This document shows, one piece after another, positions 1-10,632 of a stretch of DNA of 64,000 bases. Numbering within the stretch: the first letter of the stretch is position 1; each line of letters opens with the position of its first letter. The notes beneath the pieces were generated by a model. That model saw only the letters and a program-made list of their open reading frames with translations. It was not told the origin of the DNA and made no database searches. The position numbers and the translations under genes were made by a program. This DNA comes from Branchiostoma floridae (taxonomy: Eukaryota; Chordata; Leptocardii; Amphioxiformes; Branchiostomatidae): NCBI RefSeq assembly GCF_000003815.2, contig NC_049982.1:6391216-6455215 (forward strand), given 5' to 3'.

Positions 1-182
1 TGGGTGGCTGGGTCGGTGCTTTGGTGGGTGGCTGGGTCGGAGGCTGGGTCGGTGGCTGGGTCGGTGGCTGGGTCGGTGGCTGGGTCGGAGGCCTTGTGGG
101 TGGCTTGGTGGGTTGTTGCGTCGGTGGCTGGGTGGGTGGATTGGTGGGTGGTTTGGTGGGTGGCTTGTTGGTTTGCTGGGGC
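1..182. repeat. 12-bp minisatellite coding for the chitinase PPTQ linker
   Basis: On the plus strand this reads as tandem GGTGGCTGGGTC-like units. On the minus strand it encodes Pro-Pro-Thr-Gln/Lys repeats of the linker. A separate 30-bp unit encoding [10 protein letters not shown] is present twice at about 240-299. The open plus-strand frames here are by-products of the codon-length repeat. Confidence 0.85.
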
Positions 183-3100
183 TGCTGTGGCGTCGTCTCC
201 ATCTCACATTCGGGCTCTGGTGTCACACTTGGAGCCTCTGTGTTTGGAGGCTGTGTTGGGGGTTTGCTCGTGTTTGGAGGCTGTGTTGGGGGTTTGCTCG
301 TGGGCGCTTCTGTCGGCTCCTCCGCCTCCAGCAGGGTCTTGATGGTGGTCATGAGCGGGTAGGGGCCCTGGCCGCACTTCTCTCCGCGGAAGTCGTCCAG
401 GTCTATGGCCCACACCATGGACCCGCCCAGGCCCCTGTCCTTTAGAAATGCGATCTGTTTGCAAGAGACAAAAATGAGAACATACGTCAGAACAAACCGT
501 CTGTATAATCTGCGTAAAACATATTTATGATACATTGTAAATGCCTGTATACGTGTCTTGTAAAAAATATTGTTCAGTCACGAGTGCTAGCCTTTCTAAT
601 AGCATTGGACAAGCTTAGGTAGCCCCGACTGGGTGTACTTATTCAACAGAACAAGTAAATCAAATTGATGCCCAGAAAAATCGCGACGGTCATTATAAGT
701 ACAAAAGTCGTTTGCAAATTGTAATGAAACAATCAGCAGTGCATGCGATACAGAGAGAGGACAAATAAAAAAGAAGTGGAGTATCAACTACTTCAAATTC
801 ATTCTACCTCAGCTATATTTCTAGGTAAGGGGTCGTAAATAGTTTTTGGCATGTCCATTACAAGTTGTTTTCCGACTCACCTTAGCCGCAATGCTCTGCT
901 GGTCGTCGTACCCGACCCACTGGTCCCCAAGGTAGGCGAACGGCGCCTCCTGCTCTTCGTCATACTCCCGCGTGGCGCCGTTGTTCAGCATGTCACAGAT
1001 CTGCAAAGCGTGGAAAATATAGACCATAGAGTCCAGCTTCTTTTCATGAAATTTTAACATGTAGAAATGCATCTTTGTGAAAGTCTTCGAAAAAATACAC
1101 ACTATGTTTTGAACATTGTCAATTGAATTATGAGTGGGAAACTGCTAAATCTTGAAACACAAGCGTACGCGAAACTTATCGTAAAAAATAATTGATAGCT
1201 ACGTTTGGACTTCTGTTTCGGCAAAGAATACCGGGCAAAACTAACATATAAAATGCAGGAAATGTAAGACCAACATCTGTAATGACAAATTCAGGTTACC
1301 CATATATGTAAAGCATTATATATATAGGGGTATATAGCAACGCCGGAACGTCCACAGGTTGCTATTGCTATTGATAACAACTAACGTAAACTTGAATTGG
1401 AAAAAAAATCCTACCTCGTAGAAAGCCAGGAAGCCGGCCTCGCTGGTGAACTGGCCGGCCGTACCGCCGCCGCTGGCCGGGTCGCGGAGCCCGTTGCCCC
1501 CGGTGGTGCGGAAGGAACGCCCGTAGGTGGCGAGGCCGAGGTTCAGCTTCTCTGCAGGGGCGCCCAGAGAGATCCACTTGTCAACTGCAAATTCCTGCAG
1601 AATGAAAAAAAAAATGAAAAAAAAATACAGTAAGTAAAACAATTGCAGAGTTACTCATCAGATGCCCCTTATAGATTTCCACGTAACTGTAAGATGCTCC
1701 ATATCTACCATTTGGCGTGCATACATACATAACTTTACATACTTGATGATGATGATGATGTTCGTCTATCGTAGTCGATGTGAACCGATTGTCAATACCA
1801 TGATTCATACTTCCATACCCATATACATACATACATACATGGATACACACACAGGCTGGGAGACAGAAAGGCAGACAGAAAGGCAGACAGCGAGACAGAC
1901 GAAAAGAAACAGACAAACAGGCAGACAGACAGACAGACGGAAAGACAGACAAGAAGACTGACGGAAAGACAGGCAAACAATTAACAGGGAGACAGACAGA
2001 CGGATAGGCAGACAGACAGACAGACGGATAGGCAGACAAGCAGACGGACAAGTAAACAGACAGACTGTCCTGAGACGAACAGACAGACGGATAGGCAAAC
2101 AGACAGACGGACAGGTAAACAGACAGTCAGTTAGACAGACAGTCAGATAGACAGTCGGACAGACCTGGTTGAGTTTCGCGGCGTCTCCTGTCTCCTCATC
2201 TGCCGGGTACAGCGGGCTGTTAAACCCAGTCACGGGATCCCAGGAGCCGTGCAAGTCATAGGTCATCAGGTTGATGAAGTCCAGTTCGCTGTAATACAGA
2301 CACAGGTCATGATCAAAACTTGAAAAGTTGCAGCTGTCAATAAAAGGTTCCCCGGAGTAGCTAAAAAGCTTAAGCACAAACTGCAGATGATGTGCAATAC
2401 CCATAACCGATCATGGCAGCCACTTTTCCAAACTTTCTAATCGTCGCTTCACCTTAAAGTCTCTTAGTCGTCAGCACGTTATCTGCTCTTCAACACAGTA
2501 TCGGATATTTTGCACAGATTCAATCAAAGGTTGATTCAGCCACGTGTAAATGCCGAAAGCAATAGAATGTTATAGCTTCATTAGTGTTTAATTTTTTCTC
2601 TGTTCTATCAACATTTGAATAAATTTCTGAACAAGACTTGCATCTTACTTGGCTATGGCCATGACGTCGTATCCGTTGATTATTTTGTCCTCGCCTGCAG
2701 GTACGGCAGCGGTCAGTAGGAGGCGCGGTTTCCCGCTGACGTCAGCTTCGTCCTCAAATTCCTCCATCAGCTCCTGTGGAATGACGTCACGGACAGTGTG
2801 AGAAAAGAAATTTTGCAGCGAGGGGGACTAGGGCATGGACTTAGACATCTGGTACATGCTGAATATAAAGATATGATTGAAAGTTATACGTGTACATGTC
2901 AAATCGATTTTGTGTATAGTCACTGAGAAAACCAGAAGAGATGAACCAAACATCCAAACTAGTAAACAAGAAAATGGCTAATTAGAGAATAGGGTAAAGA
3001 GCGTTCATTAAGATTCTGTCATCTTACAGGTCGTTGACCTATAGGCGTCAGGGTCAGAAGAAAAGGAACCCGGGTGCCATTTAATGCAAATACAATGTAT

Positions 3101-3590
3101 ATGACTATACATAGGAAATCTATGCCATTTTCGCATTGAGGCTGCGAGCTATCTTAACTAGAGTTCTGTATGATGGTCTGGGAAACGTAATCATCTCCAT
3201 CAAAAACGGAGATATTGTTTTGTTTGTGTGTGTGTGTGTGTGTGTCTGTGTGTCTGTCTGTCTGTGTGTGTGTGTTTTTGTGTTAATGGCTATTTGTGGT
3301 CAACATAACTAATTGAACTTGCAAAGATATACGGAACATTGAACACTCAAAAGAACTTTACCTCAACAAGGGAAGTGAACCTCTGCTTGTCTTCAGGAGG
3401 ACTGCCCCTGGCTGCCGGGTACTCCCAGTCCAGGTCAAGCCCGTCGAAGTTCCACTTCCGCAGAAAGTCGATAGAGGTCGTGATGAACTTGCGCCTGTTC
3501 TCCGGCGTGGACACCATCGTGGTCAACGGTGCCGAACCCATGTTCCATCCTCCCACGGGCAGAAGAGTTTTCACTTTCCGGGTTTTCCCT
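1..3590 (-). CDS. GH18 family chitinase (partial, 3' end beyond window, first GH18 exon missing)
   Basis: Secreted endochitinase of glycoside hydrolase family 18, which cleaves beta-1,4 GlcNAc chains. Coding exons in transcript order are about 3362-3590, 2649-2773, 2165-2288, 1415-1594, 881-1000 and 454 to the left edge. All have GT-AG borders and fit in phase. The first carries GGWNMG and the catalytic [10 protein letters not shown] (DxxDxDxE, Glu as acid/base). Later exons give [27 protein letters not shown] and the C-terminal strand [12 protein letters not shown]. The last exon then runs into a Pro/Thr/Gln linker (PPTQ repeats), as in chitinases that end in a chitin-binding domain, which would lie outside the window. 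The expected N-terminal exon (first beta strand, Cys-Tyr-Phe-Thr-Asn-Trp type) is not visible. It probably lies in the N gap at 3787-3886. The family assignment is secure. Whether the enzyme is a true chitinase or a lectin-like relative is less so, but the catalytic residues are present. Confidence 0.9.
1840..2164. repeat. Imperfect (CAGA)n / (TCTG)n microsatellite in a chitinase intron
   Basis: A 320-bp tract of CAGACAGA, with GGATAGG interruptions, fills the half of the intron next to exon 2165-2288. The intron's 5' splice site is the first base pair of the tract: the donor reads GTCTGTCC and runs directly into TCTG repeats. Confidence 0.9.
3193..3281 (+). repeat. Hairpin plus GT microsatellite repeat (copy 1 of the hairpin family)
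   Basis: ATCTCC (3193-3198) pairs with GGAGAT (3208-3213). It is followed by ATTGTTTTG and a (GT)n/(TGTC)n tract. The same arrangement with different stem sequence occurs at 10576, 14549, 27751, 54399, 54567, 55389 and 63295. Confidence 0.7.
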
Positions 3591-3786
3591 CTTTTGTGAA
3601 AGGGGGTGAAGAAAAGACAACAACGTCTGACACTATATGATAGGACTAAATCGTGATTCATATTTTGGCTAGAAGTCTCGAAGTCTAGGCTGAATAAGTT
3701 GTGGAAGCGGTTCTGATAGTTCTGGCTAACGATTTGAACCGAATTTTCCAATGGTCAAAACCATCTCTCTTTCTCTGTCTCTCAAT

Positions 3787-3886
3787 NNNNNNNNNNNNNN
3801 NNNNNNNNNNNNNNNNNNNNNNNNNNNNNNNNNNNNNNNNNNNNNNNNNNNNNNNNNNNNNNNNNNNNNNNNNNNNNNNNNNNNNN
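3787..3886. other. Assembly gap (100 N)
   Basis: Exactly 100 N, the usual placeholder for a gap of unknown size. It lies between the chitinase catalytic exon and the upstream signal exon, where one or more GH18 exons are expected. Confidence 0.98.
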
Positions 3887-3989
3887 GACAATAAGAACAA
3901 ATCAATTGCGAAGATTCAGATAATCGAACATACATCATTTATACTAATTGCTGTTCCGTTCTAGTTAATTATTGCAGCCATGTCCCTAC

Positions 3990-4122
3990 CTGGCGGGGTA
4001 ATGCCCCACATCTGATAGAACAGCTCATCTGAAGGACTTCGGCACTCTCTATGGAGTGGGTCTGACGTCACAAGGGCCACGCCTAGCAACGTGACGACTA
4101 CAGCGATGAGAAGACACCCCAT
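3990..4122 (-). CDS. Signal-peptide exon, probably the 5' coding exon of the chitinase transcript
   Basis: A 133-nt exon starts at ATG 4122 and ends at a GT donor (GTAGGG) in phase 1. It gives 44 residues: a basic-poor N-terminus, a hydrophobic core (IAVVVTLLGVALV), then a polar stretch containing one Cys and ending in WGITPP. An acceptor (CTTCACAG) lies about 28 nt before the ATG, so an upstream noncoding exon is expected. Phase 1 would allow joining to an acceptor at 3588, but that join omits the first GH18 strand. The core matches the first exon of the Gla gene at 53556 (25 of 29 nt). The exon may therefore belong to a different secreted protein interrupted by the gap. Confidence 0.6.
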
Positions 4123-4260
4123 GGTTCCTTCCGGGCTCTCAAACAACCTGTGAAGAAGCGTACACAATGCAAAGTTGTATATTTTTGTCGCAGTGAAATT
4201 ACAAAACTCGGATAAAGTCGGCGGATGAGACAACCACAAGAACATGGCAGCAGTCAGAAA

Positions 4261-4475
4261 GTACTGTAAATGCAGACATTTTCGCGGTGGTTTTATGTTC
4301 GCGGTTCTCGCGTTGCAAATTTACCGCGAAGTTTAAACCACCGAAAACATTTTCCATGGCAGTAAGAGACTACGGTGCATAGTGCTACCGCGACCTTAAA
4401 ACTACCACGAACAGTCCTTTTCCCGCTACCGCTACCGCGAAGTTAAATCGTTAAATAATTTAACGTATTTACTGT
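4261..4475. mobile_element. Foldback/MITE-like repeat with CGCGG-rich body
   Basis: The ends ACTGTAAATGC (from 4263) and, inverted, ACAGTAAATAC (to about 4475) match at 9 of 11 positions. The body contains inverted TTCGCGGTGGTTTTA and TAAAACTACCACGAA-type segments and repeated ACCGCGA motifs. This style of repeat is common in marine invertebrate genomes. It has no coding capacity. Confidence 0.6.
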
Positions 4476-4479
4476 TCTA

Positions 4480-6632
4480 CCCAACTTGGACTTTATTGCT
4501 TTCGACATTTCGAATGGCGCCTTAAGCCGGTAGTCCCGCGTGAAGGGGTAACTTCAGCCTCAGGTGATAGCACACACGAAATCTCAGCACAACTATCAAG
4601 AAGAGCAAAAATGACCCGATATGCTTGGTTATAAAATCCAGCTGAACTGCACTACCAGCTGCCTAAAAGCATTACGCTTGGTCTCAAATATCACACATTG
4701 AGTTCGAGGACGGAAAGAAGATGTCCTAAGACCGTCCGGGGCTGCTACAGAGGCAGGTTGGACCTGCAGCTATTCCGGATCTGACTAGTCAGCCAGCATC
4801 ACGGACCACACCCTTCATAATCTTTGTAATCTAAGTAGACGCAAGTATCCAGTACTGAATTTAAATGTTTTCCACGTTTTAGCAACCATTATTGCGTCTC
4901 TCTAGTAGTGTGCCTCCAGCTCTCCAAGGGCAAGAGTTTAAAAGGCACAGTAGAAGAAGAAAGCACTACGTGTTGAAAATCTTTGCATCGGCTTGGAGTC
5001 TGATTAAAATCTTTTTTCTTAGTTATCAAGGCAGAGTCTTACCGTGTGGACATCAAAGAACTTCGCAACTTGAGACAGTCGAGCTTTATCTGATAGAGGA
5101 AAAAATTCTGTAGAGAGAAAAATATCCATGATATTATGGTTGGTTATTAGGTTATTAGAGACTAGAGAATCAAGATGCTTTGTTTGGGTTTTGCCTGCGT
5201 AAGAAGTAACTCTCTACCCGTGGTTGTCCTGTGTCCGGTTCTCAGCTATGTGTACTACACAAAGATGTCATCTTAGAAATTTGGCCTCTTTGTTTCATTC
5301 ATCGAATTGCATGGTTCTGCATGAACAGAGGCTGGACGTGCAGAAAAATTCAAATAAAGCAATGAGTGGAAAGGTATCTCGTTAAACAATGTTCTTCATA
5401 TAGATCACATTTGAATATTGCATTGCGACCACTCATGATCACAACGGGAGTTCTGCGGCTTGTGTGGTCAGTGGTCACTGGGGCAAAGAAAGGGAACAGA
5501 GCGTTAAGCGGGTTTTCTAGCCTCCATAGCAGGCTCTCTCGGGCCTTTTTTGGGCTCATATAATACACTTTTGGTGGCCATTTCTTTTTGTACTGGGTCG
5601 CTGATTGCTGGCTTTCTCTGACTACCGGCCCGACGGGGAAAGTTCACTTTCTGATTGTGTTCGGTACCCATAATGTAAGATCCTTTCGATTGATTGATTT
5701 CAATTTTGGCATCTTGGTACTTATTTTATATATTAAGGTCTCCGAGAAAACACGGCGAATTTAGGCAACGTAGCAAACTTTACAGCAGAACTACAGACCA
5801 ACACCCCTATCTTGATAGTGGTGTGGTACAATCGACTCAACCAGCTGTTGCTTGCCAAACATTATCCGGTGTTGTACAAGCTCTCGCTGATAACTGGCTA
5901 TCATTCTCCAAGCGGAGGTTAAACATTTGCTTGTTTCAGACGTCTTCCAGCAAGGCCTTTCTATTTGTCATCAAAGGCATAGCTAGGCCGGCTACCCATT
6001 AAAGTTCACCATGCAACGCGTAACCCAATGAAGATTGCTTAACTACCGTGGTTACTACCCAGTGTTACAATAAAGTGGTAACTGTTCATAAATCGAAAAC
6101 AAGTTTAAAAGAAATCAATAATCGTGGTAGGGACGGCAACTTGTCATTACGTAGTCCATGCCACAAACACCATTAACTATTTCCCATGTTTGTGTCCTGT
6201 GGGCCTCTCTTTACTCTGTTTATGGTGTTTAAGTAGCCAACACGACAAGATAACACTCGGCGTCAAAAGTCTTGCAATTCAGTTTAAAGGCAGGTATTCT
6301 CAGGTGTAGATTTTTCTTTGACATAAACTAAAAAGGCACTGGAAAAGCATTAAAACAGCATTCTGTCATCTCATGTCAACTCCTTGCTCTTGATTAGATC
6401 CTTCCAGTGCACCGCATAGCAGGACCAACTACCCCACAAATGAAGGAAACTAAAACATGTGATCTTCTGATCTGAGTTGAGATGTCATTATGTTCTCTAA
6501 TGGTTATAAGCCAGGGAAAAATGTTCAGCTTTTGGTCCAATGTTTCATGAAATTTTACATCCCTTTCCTTGGAGCAAGGACATAGCAAAGAACAAAGAAC
6601 AGAAGATACCAAAACCCAGAGACTGTACGTAC
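4480..6632. other. Presumed 5' intron of the chitinase transcript, no gene seen
   Basis: No exon-like ORF is supported here. About 5519-5610 carries a dispersed repeat (an AGCCTCC...AGGCT hairpin, then ATAATACAC...TACTGGGTCGCTGATTGCTGG) that recurs at 13479-13555. Confidence 0.5.
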
Positions 6633-6860
6633 CTGGCACGAAGTCTTGCTTGCTTGATCGGCAGTATAACTCGTTCTGCACTTTACGGGACGTTTCGTGG
6701 CTCCACCAGCCGCCCAAAGGTCGTTCTATGGTCAGAGCGGGACGCCAGGCTATTTAAGAAGCCCGCACGGTGTTTATTTGTTCTGGGATGACGTCAGGTA
6801 AGCGCCAGGATTGACTGGTTCTGCTGGGGGCGAGCCTCTCAATAGCGGTGACGTCACGAA
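6633..6860 (-). promoter_or_regulatory. Candidate minus-strand promoter with two CRE sites, TATA-like box and 5' exon
   Basis: On the minus strand, two perfect palindromic TGACGTCA sites (6849-6856 and 6789-6796) are followed by a TATA-like TTAAATA (complement of 6751-6757). About 95 nt further on is a consensus donor CCAG|GTACGT with the exon edge at 6633. A noncoding exon of about 6633-6725 would splice to the acceptor just upstream of ATG 4122. TGACGTCA is the CREB/ATF consensus. The promoter call itself is inference. Confidence 0.45.
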
Positions 6861-7439
6861 GGGCTGATACGGTGGGGCGTCTTAGAACCGAGACGGAGTG
6901 GGTCCCGTGATCCCGTACCAAGCAATCACAGATTTCAATGATGATTCATCTTTTTTTTTACACCCCCGCCATTGTTCTTGTCTCACGACACCGGCATAAT
7001 GTAATGTCTGATGTCTGTATTTGTTCCAGTAGTGCATAGGAATAACCTGCGTAGTCACTTAGTCGTCGTAGCAGCGGAAAACAACAATTCAAAACTTCCT
7101 CGGGCATTTCTCGGAAAGTGCGGCGTTCTACTCTTAATCAGAATCAGAATACATAGGATGGAGAAATCATCATCATCATCATCACGGTCGATGATGATGA
7201 TAAAGTTTTGGTAAATACAACCCGTAGAGCGTATCATGTGGATGGATGACTTTGCAAAGTACATGTATGATAAAGTGCCACATTTTGTCTTGTTCTCTGT
7301 TTATTGTCAGGCACTATGGCCCATAAGGATGGACAATTGGCAGTCCATTTAAAAGAACAATAATCTAGTACTTAAAATCATAATACAGGGTTCACACTGT
7401 ATCTCGTGTACGTGGTCTGTGTACGACGTGACAGTAGTT

Positions 7440-7750
7440 TTTCCAGAACATGCCTGGAACAGCCTACCACCAGACACACGTACGGCTCCAAATCTGACCT
7501 GCTTTAAAGAGACTATTGAAGTAAAAGAAATGACCCAAACGAACGGATACGGACAATGAACCCCGCGTTTTCGCTTTACTTTATGTTTTTTACCATGTAT
7601 ATGTAGTGATATAAGTTGATAGATCTATTAGGACTCGATGTAATCTGTATATCTGTTATATTTTATCTGACCCTTACCTCCCTCATGACCTCTATGAAAA
7701 GCGACCTGCAGGCCGATTTGAGCTTCTCATAAATAGATAATAGCCTAACC
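7440..7750 (+). mobile_element. 3' fragment of a CR1/L2-like LINE
   Basis: One frame reads AWNSLPPDTRTAPNLTCFKE, the C-terminal tail typical of CR1/L2 reverse transcriptases (compare VLWNSLPARVKAA in the element ending at 29515). A 3' UTR follows, with a CGACCTGCAGG...CTTCTCATAAATAGATAATAG end. It is 5'-truncated and dead. Confidence 0.6.
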
Positions 7751-10575
7751 AAACAAACGAGGTACCATAAGAATGCCGTAATGACATCTCTTTATGGTTC
7801 CTTTCTGGTATATTTCAAAGATGATGAAGAGAAAAATCGCCGTTACTAGTCGGTAACTCGGTATAGATATTCGGTGTTTTTTTGTTGCTATAAATTACAA
7901 AGAGGGCATAAATTTACACTACTTTCCATTCAGGTGAATATAAGTACCTGGTCACCTGTTATGTAGAATGTTTGTCCTAAATACATATTTTGATATTTAG
8001 ATAAATAAATGACACGTACGTGTAAATGCCAGCGAGGCATTTGAATTGTTCTAAAATATACATGTAGTTATCGAGTCCGCACTGTTACTAATAAGTGGTT
8101 TCCTGGTGAAACATGCCCCGCACCGCCGGTTTAGGGCGGGGTTCGACAGAGACAAAGGATGACCCTCAACACATGCCTGAGGGGATTCTAACATGCAGCT
8201 AGAGTGATCTGCCGGTCATTTAACAGCGAGACTTGCTTGACCCAAAATAGTGCATTTGTAGCGGTAAGCATAGGTAAGTGCACCGCAGATACTAAGGGTA
8301 ATACGGGCCAATTTGATATTAAGCTTAAATGCTTTTGTGTCGGGATCACATATTGAGGCGCGCTTGTCAATGGTAAGAAAGTGTATCGGCCCCTTAAGCA
8401 TTGAGAGTTGAGACTTTAATCAACAGCAACAACCCCCTTAAGGATCTAGCCTGGATTTAGTGTCGACACGTCCATTAAAGAGATACTGGTACAAAAATAC
8501 CTTTAGAAAGGGGGCAACAGTGTAGAGTTATGATATGCATGCAAGCGACTCTAACCCGTCGCATTCTTGGGTGTTGAAAGGGCACCTGTTGTAAAGAGTG
8601 CAGCAATACTGGTGTTGTATATACAAGCACCCATGCATTATTGACAGTACAGGATATACAATAGGATTCACATATCAGCTGTGAAAACTCTCCAAAAACT
8701 GACCGACGTCCTTGAGAGGGATTGACAGAAGATCAGTGACAAATCCTATGTCAGATTTTGAGCGCATTTCATGTGGTGTTTTTTTGCCGCGCCCTACATT
8801 GAAAATGCATGTATATAGACAACCCAAAACCAAACACACAATTTACTGTGGATAAAAGAAGCTGCTGTTTTGTCGCATCGCTAGCTAGTGATTAAGGGTT
8901 TACCCCTTGCCCTAACCATGGCACCAAAATCCCAAGCCGGGTTACCCTCGTCTTTTACCTGCGTTAAATCCGATAAACAAACCAAACACGACAAAAGACG
9001 TTAAAGAAAGATCACCTTCGATTGTGTAGAGAGGGGTTACCATAACCCGCGCCTTAGAGAGTGATGTAGAACTTAGATTTGCTACAGTACGGTGTTGAAT
9101 GTGCTTCAAGAAAATATAAAGAATTAATTGAACCATACTTGCCAACACACCCTGCTCAAAGTTACAAGAAATTTACATCATTAACAACGAAAATAAGAAA
9201 CGCGCAGCCGACAAGACAAACAAAACACCACAAAACACTTACAAACTTAAGTCGAAGCAGGACAGGTGCTTGGAGATTAGTTTTGTTGAGATAAACATTT
9301 TGTTTCGTTGGAAGGAAAACGTAGTGATTTTTATGCAGATGAATCGGTCAAGGTTATTTTGTTGGGTTTGTGGTTCTTTCTACAGATAACTTCGCGTATT
9401 ACGTCGGTAAAATGGAACTTATTTTGTACGCTTTTGTGTGTTTTGTTGTCTTTTAGACGCATATGTACGTTTTGCATGAGATTGCATGATAAAGCCAACG
9501 AAATCTAGAACGTAGGGACGCCGCCAACGTATCACAGTCCAGAGATATCTCCCTTTACACGGCTTGGCAGAGGAATTCGAAGGGGATGGACAAACCGGCA
9601 CGTAGATCTAGACACGCGTCATTTCTTACCCATTTTGACGAGTCATCGTGTTTAGAGAAGTTCCCTATCACGACCTCTCGCGTGAGGAGGAAATGTTTAC
9701 AGCTGCTGTATGGCTCGTCCAGGGTAGGCTGTTCACTAACAAAGGATGTCCTTTAATAACGTTTCCAGATATGTCAACTGACCTGTGTCTGTTGTTGGCT
9801 CGCTAGCTTTGCTTGTTTCGCAACAGTGTTTTTGCGACCGGAAACACTCTGATAAGAACCCTTTAAAATTACAGCTGCTGTATAGTGCCCAAAACAAGTT
9901 TGTTTCGATTGCATTAAGTGGAAACATCCGATGTCTTTATGTCACATATTGGCCTTTCTCCGAAGTGACAGGTACAGCGTTTATCAGTAAGACTCATCCA
10001 TTTAGAGCAGGGGAGGTATGAAATATAACAAGCATTGGGTTCTAGAGATAAATTAAGCAGACTTACTAACATGTGCCTTTGTAAGTGCTCTAAACAATAA
10101 AGCATTTAGTAAGACTTTACGATAAAACTGCTTGGCCTCAAACCGTAATTGTGTTACAGTACAAAACGCTGGAATGCACCTCTACGTGAAATGGAACAGA
10201 CCAGACTATAATGGTCACAATGACGTCAGGTGCTGTTTGGTAGAGAACAAAGTCCAATCAATACAAAGCACACTCTGGTAGTGCTGAGCATTTCTGCGGA
10301 AGTCACGACGCCTTCGCGTCGTCTGGGCTTCTTTTATCTATTTCTGACGTCATCCCACTTTCCTGTTTTTCTTCTTTTCTTTTTGTTCATTTTGTAAGTC
10401 TGTTTGTGACCTTGTTCTGCTTTGACACGATCTGACAAGACCATGGCACCACTCCACGGTTTGGAATGAAACACCTGTAAACCACAGGTGCTAAAGTCTA
10501 GGAATAAATAGTGTGTTTCCGTTTACGACCCTAAACTATTAATGGTAGGTAGGGTTCTCTCTGTTTCCTTTTTTT

Positions 10576-10632
10576 ACCTTCGCCGAGAAGGTTATGTTTT
10601 GGGTAGCGTTTGCATGTATGTTTGTATGTAAC
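10576..10632 (+). repeat. Hairpin-family repeat (copy 2)
   Basis: ACCTTC (10576-10581) pairs with GAAGGT (10587-10592) around the loop GCCGA. This is followed by TATGTTTTGGG and a TGTATGTTTG tract. Confidence 0.7.

Noticed and set aside
4-464. Three overlapping plus-strand frames and one minus frame rich in Gly/Val/Trp or basic residues
   Set aside because: They are by-products of the 12-bp and 30-bp units that encode the chitinase linker in the true minus frame.
1581-2404. Long minus frames reading Ser-Val-Cys-Leu-Ser repeats
   Set aside because: These are translations of the CAGA microsatellite joined to a true exon; the real exon is 2165-2288.
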